DNA from: Sediminibacterium sp.
GTDB taxonomy: Bacteria > Bacteroidota > Bacteroidia > Chitinophagales > Chitinophagaceae
Assembly (NCBI GenBank): GCA_028687975.1
Contig: JAQTZD010000008.1
Location: forward strand, 1 to 61,646
Direction: 5' to 3'
Length of the DNA: 61,646 nucleotides
Part shown: positions 36,390 through 45,000 of the stretch, in pieces
Position numbering within the stretch: the first letter of the stretch is position 1
Layout: each line of letters starts with the position of its first letter
Made by a program: the position numbers and the translations under genes
Notes under the pieces: generated by a model
What the model was told of the DNA's origin: nothing
The model's input: the letters and a program-made list of their open reading frames with translations, nothing else
Databases searched by the model: none

Positions 36390-36397
36390 CAAAGGTA
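36390..36397 (-). promoter_or_regulatory. -7 element of the DEAD-box helicase gene
   Basis: TACCTTTG on the minus strand, exact TAnnTTTG match, with ATTG about 20 nt upstream as a possible -33 box. Confidence 0.6.
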
Positions 36398-36445
36398 GGT
36401 TAATTCCCCGGAACTGCCAATTGGTGCGGTATCCGGGCACTATAA

Positions 36446-36919
36446 TTAACAATTCAGCAACGCTACAATCTGTTCTAGGTAATGTTGGTCGGTTTCGTCG
36501 AAACTGTTGTATTCATTGCTGTCTACATCCAGCACACCTGCCACTTCTCCTGCTTTGAACAGGGGTACTACAATCTCTGATTTGGACAAACTGCTGCAGG
36601 CAATATGTCCGGGAAATTTTTCTACATCCGGAACAATTAATGTGGATGCATTTGCCCAACTGCTTCCGCAAACACCTCTGCCTTTGCGAATTCTTGTACA
36701 GGCTACCGGCCCCTGAAAAGGTCCTAGTACCAGTTCATTCTGCTTCATCAGGTAAAATCCGATCCAGAACCATCCGAACTGCTCCTTTAATGCAGCAGCA
36801 GTATTGGCCAGGTTGGCTATCAGGTCGGTTTCTCCTTCCAGTAACCCCTTGATCTGCGGAATCAGGGCTTCGTATTGTTCGGCTTTACTGCCTTTGATGA
36901 TGTGTAAATCTTCTGCCAT
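36446..36919 (-). CDS. msrC: Free methionine-(R)-sulfoxide reductase (GAF domain)
   Basis: GAF-fold enzyme of 157 residues that reduces free L-methionine-(R)-sulfoxide with thioredoxin. The three family cysteines are present: C74 in 'VACTRI', C84 in 'GVCGSSW' and C108 in 'HIACSS', along with 'SEIVVPLF' and 'GVLDVDS'. It is cytosolic. It starts 21 nt after the flippase stop on the same strand and is probably co-transcribed with it. Confidence 0.92.
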   Translation of the reverse strand: MAEDLHIIKGSKAEQYEALIPQIKGLLEGETDLIANLANTAAALKEQFGWFWIGFYLMKQNELVLGPFQGPVACTRIRKGRGVCGSSWANASTLIVPDVEKFPGHIACSSLSKSEIVVPLFKAGEVAGVLDVDSNEYNSFDETDQHYLEQIVALLNC

Positions 36920-36940
36920 ACTGTTTTTTTTATCTCCTGC

Positions 36941-38449
36941 TCAGGAAATGAATTTCTGCAAAAATGGGATTTTCTGCAGTTCTTTTTTCTCTGCCCATCC
37001 AATGAGCCAGCTGAACAATCCGATGAACAGGATTCCCAGCAATATACCGAGCCACAACAACGGGAAGAAATACAATACCAGTTTATGGATGGCATAGAAC
37101 AGGCATACAATCACCAGGTATGTGGTAATTTTTTTTACTGCATAGGGAACCGGATAATGGCGTTGCCCCAGTATATAACTGGTGACCATCATGAAGAAAT
37201 AGCAGGTGAATGTTGCCAGCGCTGCACCCAGGTAATGCAGTTTGGGAATGAGTACAATATTCAGACCAATGGTGATCAGCGCGCCTGCAAACGTAATGAT
37301 GGCGCCCATTTTATTTTTATCGGTCAGTTTGTACCAGATACTCAGATTGTAATAAATCCCCAGAAAGATATTGCCGAGTGCCAGCAGGGGTACAATGTAC
37401 AGCCCTTCTGTCCATAAAGGCTTACCAATGGCATTGAAGAACCAGCTAAAAAGTTCTATGAATAAGCTGATGAACAAAAACATATAGCAGCAGGCAATCA
37501 CAAAAAACTTCATAATCCTTGCATATACTTTCTGTGCATTTTCTTCGCTGTGCTGTTTAAAAAAGAAGGGCTCAGCCGCCATCCGAAAAGCCTGAATCAT
37601 AATGGTGATGAGCACCGCCAGGCGATAGATATTGCTGAAAATGCCGAGTTCGTGCTTGGCTGCTTCTTCCGGAAGGTCTACCACGTGCTGATAAATCAGC
37701 CGGCTCAGCATATCATTGACCATTCCGCCCATGCCTACAATGATGAGCGGATAACTGTATCGCATAACCTTGTTCCAGAGTTCCAGGTTAAACAGGAAAC
37801 GGATCTGCTTAAACTCTTTCCACAGTAACAGGAATGTGAGCATGCTGCCAGCAAGGTTTCCCAGTAGGTAATAGCCGATTCCGATGCCATTGTTTACAAA
37901 AAAAGCAAGGCTGCTTTCGGGATGATCAATGATATAGGAAGGGATCAGTCCTAAAAAAATCAATACCGATAAAAAATTAACCAGCACACTGGACAGTCTT
38001 ACCACTGCATATTTCCTCGGCCTGTTTTCCAACCGCAGTCTGGCAAAAGCCAGGGTACTGATGGTATCGAAGAACAGGATGGCGATCATCCAGGTAATGT
38101 ATTCCGGATGAGCCTCCAGGTTGGCCCATTTCACCAAATGATCCTGAAACAGCAGAATACCGGCGGTGAGTAAAATGGTAGAGCCTATCAGCGAAAGCGA
38201 AAGCGTACTGTAGAGTTTCCCGGAATCGGTTTCTTTGCTGAACCGGAAATAGGCTGTTTCCAGACCATAAGTAAACAGCACGTTTAAAAAAGGAATAATG
38301 GCATAGATCTGTGTGAGATCTGCCGTTACCGCCGGTTGTGCAAAGAACAGCGGCAGGGAAAGATTCATCAGGTATCCCAGGAACCTGCTTGCAATGGTAG
38401 GAACACCATACCACATTGTTTGCCCCGCTAATTTCTTTATTTCACTCAA
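36941..38449 (-). CDS. Polysaccharide flippase / MVF-MATE type membrane protein
   Basis: Integral inner-membrane protein of 502 residues with about 12-14 hydrophobic helices, of the Wzx-like oligosaccharide flippase superfamily. The N-terminal 'TMWYGVPTIASRFLGYLMNLSLPL' is characteristic. Such proteins move lipid-linked sugars across the membrane; no glycosyltransferases lie near, so the substrate cannot be inferred. The C-terminus is charged ('GWAEKKELQKIPF'). It is 74 nt downstream of arfB and 21 nt upstream of the methionine sulfoxide reductase gene. Confidence 0.88.
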   Translation of the reverse strand: MSEIKKLAGQTMWYGVPTIASRFLGYLMNLSLPLFFAQPAVTADLTQIYAIIPFLNVLFTYGLETAYFRFSKETDSGKLYSTLSLSLIGSTILLTAGILLFQDHLVKWANLEAHPEYITWMIAILFFDTISTLAFARLRLENRPRKYAVVRLSSVLVNFLSVLIFLGLIPSYIIDHPESSLAFFVNNGIGIGYYLLGNLAGSMLTFLLLWKEFKQIRFLFNLELWNKVMRYSYPLIIVGMGGMVNDMLSRLIYQHVVDLPEEAAKHELGIFSNIYRLAVLITIMIQAFRMAAEPFFFKQHSEENAQKVYARIMKFFVIACCYMFLFISLFIELFSWFFNAIGKPLWTEGLYIVPLLALGNIFLGIYYNLSIWYKLTDKNKMGAIITFAGALITIGLNIVLIPKLHYLGAALATFTCYFFMMVTSYILGQRHYPVPYAVKKITTYLVIVCLFYAIHKLVLYFFPLLWLGILLGILFIGLFSWLIGWAEKKELQKIPFLQKFIS

Positions 38450-38523
38450 GGGATGCTGATTTATACTTTGTAGGGGATGCTACCCCATTTGCCCTTCCGG
38501 CGCTTGTAAAAATAATGGTTCTG

Positions 38524-38931
38524 TTACAGGTTGCGGGTATCAATTTTCTTTCTGAAAATTTTGGTAAAAGCATGTTTCTTTTTAGACTCAATTCTTTTTT
38601 CCTTGGATGCATGGGTTGGTTGGGTGGCTTTTCTGGGCCTTGCTTTCTCCAGCGCAGCTGCCACCATCCGGTTCATTTTTTGAATCACTTCCTGTTTGTT
38701 GCCCAGCTGCGATCTTTCGGTTTGGGATTTTACGAGCAAAAAGCCTTCTGCAGTAATCCGGTTCTGTAAACGTTCGGTCAGCAGTGTTTTCTGCTCCGCA
38801 CTCAGAAGGACGGAGTTTTGTACATGCCAGCGTCCTTCCACCATGGTTTCTACCTTGTTTACGTTCTGACCGCCCTTGCCTCCGCTGCGTGCGGTTTGGA
38901 ACTGGATTTCACTGCTTATGTTTATCTTCAT
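38524..38931 (-). CDS. arfB: Alternative ribosome-rescue factor ArfB (peptidyl-tRNA hydrolase)
   Basis: Stop-codon-independent release factor that rescues stalled ribosomes. The 135-residue protein has the catalytic GGQ at 20-22 (ARSGGKGGQNVNK context) and the basic C-terminal tail (KKKHAFTKIFRKK) that enters the empty mRNA channel. The frame is open far upstream to 39432, but that extension is antisense to dtd; MKINISSEIQF at 38931 is the family start. A near -7 box GAAATTTG (38944-38937) ends 5 nt before this ATG. It is divergent from dtd with 30 nt between the starts. Confidence 0.94.
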   Translation of the reverse strand: MKINISSEIQFQTARSGGKGGQNVNKVETMVEGRWHVQNSVLLSAEQKTLLTERLQNRITAEGFLLVKSQTERSQLGNKQEVIQKMNRMVAAALEKARPRKATQPTHASKEKRIESKKKHAFTKIFRKKIDTRNL

Positions 38932-38961
38932 CCCATCAAATTTCGGATAAAAGAACATTCC

Positions 38962-39414
38962 ATGCGTGTAGTTATTCAAAGAGTTGCATCTGCGGATGTA
39001 ACCATCAACGGGGTTGTAAACGGAGCCGTCAGCCGGGGTTTGCTGGTTTTGGTTGGTATAGAAGAGGCCGACGGGGCCGAAGACATCAGCTGGCTCAGCA
39101 ATAAAATGGTCAGCCTCAGAATATTTGATGATGAAGCCGGTGTGATGAACTGTTCTGTAAAAGATATTGGCGGGGAAATCCTGCTCATCAGCCAGTTTAC
39201 CCTGCATGCGAGTACCAAAAAAGGGAACCGGCCATCTTATATCAAGGCGGCCAAACCGGATATTTCCATTCCGCTGTATGAAGCATTGATCCGGCAGCTT
39301 TCTGCCGATCTGGGCAAACCGGTGGCCACGGGTATTTTTGGGGCAGATATGAAGGTCCGGCTTCTGAACGACGGCCCGGTAACCATTGTAATAGACTCTA
39401 AAAACCGCGAATAA
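38962..39414 (+). CDS. dtd: D-aminoacyl-tRNA deacylase
   Basis: Removes D-amino acids, and glycine from tRNA-Ala, from mischarged tRNAs. The 150-residue protein starts MRVVIQRV and contains the family motifs 'LLISQFTL' and the active-site Gly-Pro motif in 'LNDGPVTI'. The upstream open frame is the antisense of arfB and is not coding. It overlaps the next gene by one base (TAATG), which suggests coupled translation. Divergent arfB is another translation quality-control factor. Confidence 0.95.
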   Translation: MRVVIQRVASADVTINGVVNGAVSRGLLVLVGIEEADGAEDISWLSNKMVSLRIFDDEAGVMNCSVKDIGGEILLISQFTLHASTKKGNRPSYIKAAKPDISIPLYEALIRQLSADLGKPVATGIFGADMKVRLLNDGPVTIVIDSKNRE

Positions 39415-39740
39415 TGACAATTTCAGCAGCACAGCAACAGGTAGATGAATGGATCAACACTATTGGAGTCCGCTATTTCAACGAGCTGACCAACCTGGGT
39501 ATTTTAATGGAGGAAGTGGGCGAGCTCAGCAGGATCATGGTGCGCAAATACGGAGAACAGTCCTTTAAGGAATCCGATAAGCAACATGATATGGCAGATG
39601 AAATGGCCGATGTACTTTTTGTGCTGATTTGCCTGGCCAACCAGACCGGGGTAGATTTAACCGCCGCTTTGGAGAAAAATATGGCCAAAAAGACCCTGCG
39701 CGATAAGGATCGCCATCAGCAAAATGAGAAGTTGCAATAG
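39414..39740 (+). CDS. MazG-like nucleotide pyrophosphohydrolase
   Basis: All-alpha NTP pyrophosphatase of 108 residues, cytosolic, expected to hydrolyse nucleoside triphosphates to monophosphates. Metal-binding motif EEVGE (33-37) with the second acidic cluster 'ADEMADVLFVL'. It is a short single-domain form, about half of a canonical MazG. The ATG overlaps the dtd stop by one base. The substrate is not visible; house-cleaning of modified nucleotides is common in this family. Confidence 0.88.
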   Translation: MTISAAQQQVDEWINTIGVRYFNELTNLGILMEEVGELSRIMVRKYGEQSFKESDKQHDMADEMADVLFVLICLANQTGVDLTAALEKNMAKKTLRDKDRHQQNEKLQ

Positions 39741-39766
39741 GGTTTCCAAAAGAAAGCCGAAAGACC

Positions 39767-39774
39767 TATTTTTG
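39767..39774 (+). promoter_or_regulatory. -7 element of the glycyl-tRNA synthetase gene
   Basis: TATTTTTG, exact TAnnTTTG match, 7 nt before the ATG at 39782. TTTC about 20 nt upstream may serve as -33. It predicts a leader of at most a few bases. Confidence 0.6.
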
Positions 39775-39781
39775 CCGCTCT

Positions 39782-41248
39782 ATGAGCACATTATCAGAAA
39801 ATAATTTTCAGGCAATTATTTCGCATGCCAAAGAATATGGCTTTGTATTCCCCAGTAGTGAAATTTACGACGGTCTGAGCGCCGTGTATGATTATGGTCC
39901 CAACGGATCTGAGTTGAAGAAAAACATCCGCGATTACTGGTGGAAAAGCATGACGCAAATGCACGATAACATCGTGGGTATAGACGCAGCTATTTTCATG
40001 CATCCCACTACCTGGAAAGCCAGCGGACACGTTGATAATTTCAGTGATCCGATGATCGACAACAAAGACAGCAAAAAAAGATACCGGGTAGATCACCTGA
40101 TCGAAGCCAAGGCAGATCAACTGCGTGAGCAGGGGCAGGAAATTGCAGCAGATGCACTGATTGCGCAAATGGATGTACTGCTGTCTGCCGATGATTATGC
40201 AGGATTAAAGCAGTTGATCGAAGACCATAAAATTGTTTGTGCAGTGAGCGGTACAGGCAACTGGACAGATATCCGTCAGTTCAACCTGATGTTCTCTACC
40301 CAGTTGGGTTCTGTAGCGGAAGATGCTGATACCATTTATCTGCGACCCGAAACAGCGCAGGGTATTTTTGTGAATTTCCTGAACGTGCAGAAAACAGCCA
40401 GGATGAAAATTCCTTTCGGTATTGCACAAACCGGAAAAGCTTTTAGGAATGAAATTGTAGCCCGTCAGTTTATTTTCCGCATGCGGGAGTTTGAGCAGAT
40501 GGAAATGCAGTTCTTTGTACGCCCCGGCACACAGATGCAGTGGTACAATTACTGGAAAGAAGAACGATTGAACTGGCACCTGAGCCTTGGTTTGCCAAGA
40601 GAAAAATACCGTTACCACGATCACGTAAAGCTGGCACATTATGCCGATGCTGCACTGGATATTGAATTTGAATTTCCATTTGGATTTAAGGAAGTGGAAG
40701 GTATTCACAGCCGTACCGACTTCGACCTGAAGAGTCACCAGGAGTTCAGCAAAAAGAAACAGCAGTACTTCGACAATGATATCGACGAAACCACCGGTAA
40801 GCCTTATGGCAACTACATTCCGTATGTGGTGGAAACCTCTATTGGTCTGGACAGAATGTTCCTGCTGATCCTGAGCAACGCCTACGAAGAAGAAGTGATA
40901 CCCAAGGAAGATGGTACAACAGACAGCAGGGTAGTGATGCGTATACCTGCTAAAATTGCTCCCAACAAACTGGCCATTCTGCCACTGGTTAAAAAGGATG
41001 GTTTGCCAGAAATTGCCAGACAACTGATGGACGAATGCAAGTCTTCCTTCAAGTGCTTCTACGAAGAGAAGGACGCGATCGGAAAACGCTACCGCCGTCA
41101 GGATGCTATTGGTACACCATTCTGTGTAACCATCGATCACCAGACCAAGGAAGACAATATGGTAACGATCCGCCACAGAGATTCCATGAAGCAGGAAAGA
41201 ATACCATTAAGTGAAGTGAAACAACTGGTGCTGAACGCCATCAGTTGA
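39782..41248 (+). CDS. glyQS: Glycine--tRNA ligase (alpha2 type)
   Basis: Class II aminoacyl-tRNA synthetase of 488 residues, the homodimeric type found in Bacteroidota. Typical start 'IISHAKEYGFVFPSSEIYDGL' with 'YDYGPNGSELKKNI', motif 2 region 'FRNEIVARQFIFRMREFEQMEMQFF' and motif 3 'ETSIGLDRMFLLIL', followed by the anticodon-binding domain ('KIAPNKLAILPLV'). It converges with the ferredoxin reductase gene, with 14 nt between stops. Confidence 0.97.
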   Translation: MSTLSENNFQAIISHAKEYGFVFPSSEIYDGLSAVYDYGPNGSELKKNIRDYWWKSMTQMHDNIVGIDAAIFMHPTTWKASGHVDNFSDPMIDNKDSKKRYRVDHLIEAKADQLREQGQEIAADALIAQMDVLLSADDYAGLKQLIEDHKIVCAVSGTGNWTDIRQFNLMFSTQLGSVAEDADTIYLRPETAQGIFVNFLNVQKTARMKIPFGIAQTGKAFRNEIVARQFIFRMREFEQMEMQFFVRPGTQMQWYNYWKEERLNWHLSLGLPREKYRYHDHVKLAHYADAALDIEFEFPFGFKEVEGIHSRTDFDLKSHQEFSKKKQQYFDNDIDETTGKPYGNYIPYVVETSIGLDRMFLLILSNAYEEEVIPKEDGTTDSRVVMRIPAKIAPNKLAILPLVKKDGLPEIARQLMDECKSSFKCFYEEKDAIGKRYRRQDAIGTPFCVTIDHQTKEDNMVTIRHRDSMKQERIPLSEVKQLVLNAIS

Positions 41249-41262
41249 TCAGAACAATACAA

Positions 41263-42009
41263 TTAACCATACAACTCCAGGTGGATGGCTTTTTTATCGA
41301 AGCCTAATTCCTGGAGTTTTTGTTTGGCGTGATCTACCATATTTTTCCAACCGCATAAATAAAAATGCGCCGGTGCAACAGTACCATCTGGCAACCTGCT
41401 TTCGTTGATCAGTTTTTCATACACATCATGAACGTAGCCTGAGTATTGGCCGGGACCCACTTCGGTTTCTCTGGAAAAGCAGGGATGAAAATGAAAGCCC
41501 GGGCATGCTTTTTCGAGCTCCCTCATTTCGGCCTCATACAAAGCATCTCTCAGTTTTCTGCAACCAAAAATAAGGTGCACCTGCTGGTGTGGCACTTTGA
41601 AATTTTCTATGTACTGTACCATGGAACGAAAAGGGGCAATTCCGGTACCGGTACAAATCAGGTAGAGGTCCTGGTCCAGGGGGGCGGGCATGGTAAACTT
41701 ACCCTGCGGTCCACGAAGGGAAAGTTCAGATCCTTCTTTTACTTCATTGAACAGGAAGGGAGTGCCCTTGCCATGCTCATTCAGTACGATCACCAGTTCA
41801 ATTGTATTGGTACCATCGGGCGCAGACGCAATGGAATAACTTCTCCAGCGCTTGTTTTTTTGCTCATGAATCGGAAGATCCAGGGTCACAAACTGACCGG
41901 GTTGAAAGTCGAATTTTGAAAGTTCCGGAACCTGAATCCAAAATCTTCGGGTAGTGGAAGTGGCATCCTCCACTTTAGTAACAACAGCTCTGTGCCAGGG
42001 TAAAAGCAT
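41263..42009 (-). CDS. Ferredoxin--NADP reductase family protein
   Basis: FAD-dependent oxidoreductase of 248 residues that exchanges electrons between NADP(H) and ferredoxin/flavodoxin. FAD-binding 'RWRSYSIASAP', NADP-binding 'LICTGTGIAPFRSM', and C-terminal 'YLCGWKNMVD'. The ATG at 42009 (MLLPWHRAVV) is preferred: the alternative at 42042 starts only 3 nt after the T run of the upstream terminator, so a transcript from a promoter in between would miss it. The C-terminus 'HLELYG' is usual for the subgroup. Confidence 0.88.
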   Translation of the reverse strand: MLLPWHRAVVTKVEDATSTTRRFWIQVPELSKFDFQPGQFVTLDLPIHEQKNKRWRSYSIASAPDGTNTIELVIVLNEHGKGTPFLFNEVKEGSELSLRGPQGKFTMPAPLDQDLYLICTGTGIAPFRSMVQYIENFKVPHQQVHLIFGCRKLRDALYEAEMRELEKACPGFHFHPCFSRETEVGPGQYSGYVHDVYEKLINESRLPDGTVAPAHFYLCGWKNMVDHAKQKLQELGFDKKAIHLELYG

Positions 42010-42044
42010 GCTCAATTTTTTCCGGAAGGTACATAATTCCATAT

Positions 42045-42076
42045 AAAAAGGCCCCGGTGTTGTTCCGGGGCCTTTT
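42045..42076 (-). terminator. Strong terminator between subtilase and ferredoxin reductase genes
   Basis: AAAAGGCCCCGG (42046-42057) and its exact complement (42065-42076) form a 12-bp G/C-rich stem with a 7-nt loop, followed on the minus strand by TTTTTAT. It ends the subtilase transcript and separates it from the ferredoxin reductase gene. Confidence 0.9.
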
Positions 42077-42089
42077 AAAACGCTTGCTG

Positions 42090-45000
42090 CTAGTGCATTA
42101 TAAGGATTTTCTGCAGGTAGGTTTTTTTGTGATGCTGAATCTTCAGCAGGTAAAATTCACTGCTGCTTCGGGGCAGGTTGATCTGTTTGGAATACCGGCC
42201 AATGAATCCGGGTTGCGACTGAACATATACCCGCTGGCCCGATGCATTTAAAATTTCAATGGAGAGATCGCTTCTGTTGTTCACTTCAAAAGAAAGCTGG
42301 AATACACCATTGTTCGGATTGGGGCTAACGTTCAGTTTGATTTCCTCCGGTGAGGCAGTGATGATACCGGTTACGGTATAGTTGATATTGGCCGATGTTC
42401 TGGCACATCCCAGTGCATCGGTTACAATCACTTTGTAATTTCCGGATTTGGTTGGCTTGATAGAAGATCCGTTGGCGCCACTTACGGAAGCGGTATCATT
42501 GTACACCCATTGGAAGAAGCCGTTACGGATACTGCTCACCAGAGAATCGCCCACCTGGGAAACAGACACATTGGAGTTGGCTGCTGCAACTACCTGAACC
42601 CGGTCGCTGGCGCATCCGGTAGATACGCGGGTATCATAGAAGAAATAATAATACCCGTTGGCATTGGTGGTTCCATCCAGTGAAGCGCTGTTGCCTGTAA
42701 AAGAAAACAGGTTCGATACCATGGTTGGATAAATGGTGCCACTGATGCCATTGTTTCTGAAGATGGTAGCCCCATTCAAACATTCCACCATCAGAAAACC
42801 TTCCCCACTAACAGGAACCGGTAAATTCAATGCATATACAGCACCGGAATCGGTAGGGCTGTTTCCGGATACAGAACCCGGTGCAGGGTTGGGTTTGGTT
42901 GCATATACATCAATGGTAGTGCTGGCAAGCGGTCTGTAGGTGAAACTGCCGGAAGTGCCGCTGGTGGTGAGGTTATTGCCCACGGTGAAACGAATTTGTC
43001 CGGGATTACCAATGTACAAACGGGCCGTTTCGATGGTCAGGGGAACTGAAGCCTGGAAGGTCATGAAATTACCTGCAAAATTGTTATAGCCTCCGGATGG
43101 ATAGGTGAGTTTGGAAACAGCGCCCACAGACGACCTGGTTTCTTTGGCCAGGTAATACGTACGATCCGGAGTAATATTGGCTGTTTGAATGCTCGCACCA
43201 TAACCAATGGGTGCACCTCCTGTACTGCCGGTAAACCAATAGTAATTGTCGGTAGTAGGGTTCAGGGCAGACAACAAAACATTGGTGCCGCAAACCACGC
43301 CCTGGCCCGATGGGGTAGCGGGTTTGGCCGCAATGGGAACCGTGGCTGTAAACTGATCGTTGCTGCTGTTCTGGTCTGTTGCAAGTGATACAACGGCCGT
43401 AATGGTGTAGGTGGTACCTGCAACACTATTGAAGGGCAGTTGAAAAGTATAGTTGACCGAAGAAAGCGGAGCAATGGTTCCCGGATAAGTAACTGTAAGT
43501 GTGGCAACGGTGGTTGCGCCATTTTTAATGGTGGCGCTCAGTGGAATATTGCTTTGGCCAACAGATCCGTTATTGGTGATGTTGACCGTTAAATATTGCG
43601 CATCGTTGGCACAGCCATTGGCTTCCGGAGATACAATATTGCTCAGCGCCATATCATTGGAAGGCGGAACAACGCGGATGTTGAAATCCTGTGTTTCCCC
43701 TTTGGCAAAATCGTTGCAGGCACTGATATCACTGGCATTCAGGGTTTCCTGAACAATCACGCGCATCCTGGTAAGGTTGCCGGCAACTACATTGTCCGGT
43801 ACTACAATAGTGCCTGTGAAATTCACGGTAGCACTGCTGAGAACGCCGCTGGTAGCGGCCAGCTCATTGGCATCCAGAAAATCACCGTCGTTGTTGTAAT
43901 CAATGAAAATTTTGACCATCCGGCTGTTGGTGGTTCCGTCGCAGGTACTCACTTTAATGCTGAAAGGAATGGATTGTTTGGCCTGAATATCTCCAGTGAT
44001 ACTGGTGTTGTTGGTATAGGACTTGCATCCTGCCGTGCTGCCAAACTGAATATTGGAAAACCGCACACTGTCTATTTTAGGGCCTCCGCCCGGAGTGGAT
44101 TTGGAATCACAATAAGCGGTGCCACCTGCCCCGCTGATGATCAGCGAATAGGCCTGGGAGCCTCTTACCAGTGCACCTTTATTGGAAACCGTAATGGTAT
44201 AAGTTTCTCCGGGAATGGTGCTGTCTACATCAATCCGCTCTACATTGTCGGTGATGTTGTCATTTCTTACCGCATCTGATCCCGGACTAAGCGGGTTCAG
44301 TGTCCAGGGGGAAAAAGTTTGGGTTGCCCGTGTGATCCGGATATCCAGATCGTGTACCAGTTTCTTGGTTCTGTCGTTCAGGTTGGTGGATGCATTGGTG
44401 TTCACCGAACCAACCGGATCTGTCCACACAATGGTGGCTTTGAGAGGTCCCTTTCCGCTGGCTACCACGGTTTTGGTAAAGCTGGTGCCGCTGGTAAGGA
44501 TGTTTTCGTACACCAGATCGCTGCTGGTAGCCGCATTGTTCGATGAAATGGCATTGTTTAATACGGTTGCCGCGCGGCTAACATTCAGCAGCCCCCAGCC
44601 ATACTGATAATCGGGTCCCTCAGTCATGCCGGCTTCGTCGGTGGTATGGATGGCCAGCCCTTTTAACGTGGCAGAACGCATGAAGCTTCCCGGTTTCAGT
44701 TTGGTATACAATTCCTGTAACAGGAGCAGCGAACCAGTGGTATTCGGTGCTGCCATAGACGTACCACTCAAAGTGGCATAGGCGCTGTTGCCCGTGCTGG
44801 TGGTAGAAGTAACGTTAACACCATCTGCCACAAAATCGGGTTTGATTCTGCCATCATCCGTTGGACCCCAGGCACTGAATGTGCTCATCACTACATCGGA
44901 GGGTTTGTTGTATCCGCCGGCAATACCCCGTACAGCGCCGATGGTAATATTATTTTTGGCAATGGCTTTGCCCGCAATGATATCAAATCCGTCGTTGCTG

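Noticed and set aside
38932-39432. Long N-terminal extension of the arfB frame (302 codons in all)
   Set aside because: It is antisense to dtd, which is a clear family match, and the ArfB family begins at the ATG at 38931.
40205-41176. Minus-strand 323-codon frame inside glyQS
   Set aside because: Antisense of a well-conserved synthetase and without domain features.
42010-42042. Upstream ATG for the ferredoxin reductase gene
   Set aside because: It begins 3 nt after the T run of the strong upstream terminator, leaving no room for a promoter before it.
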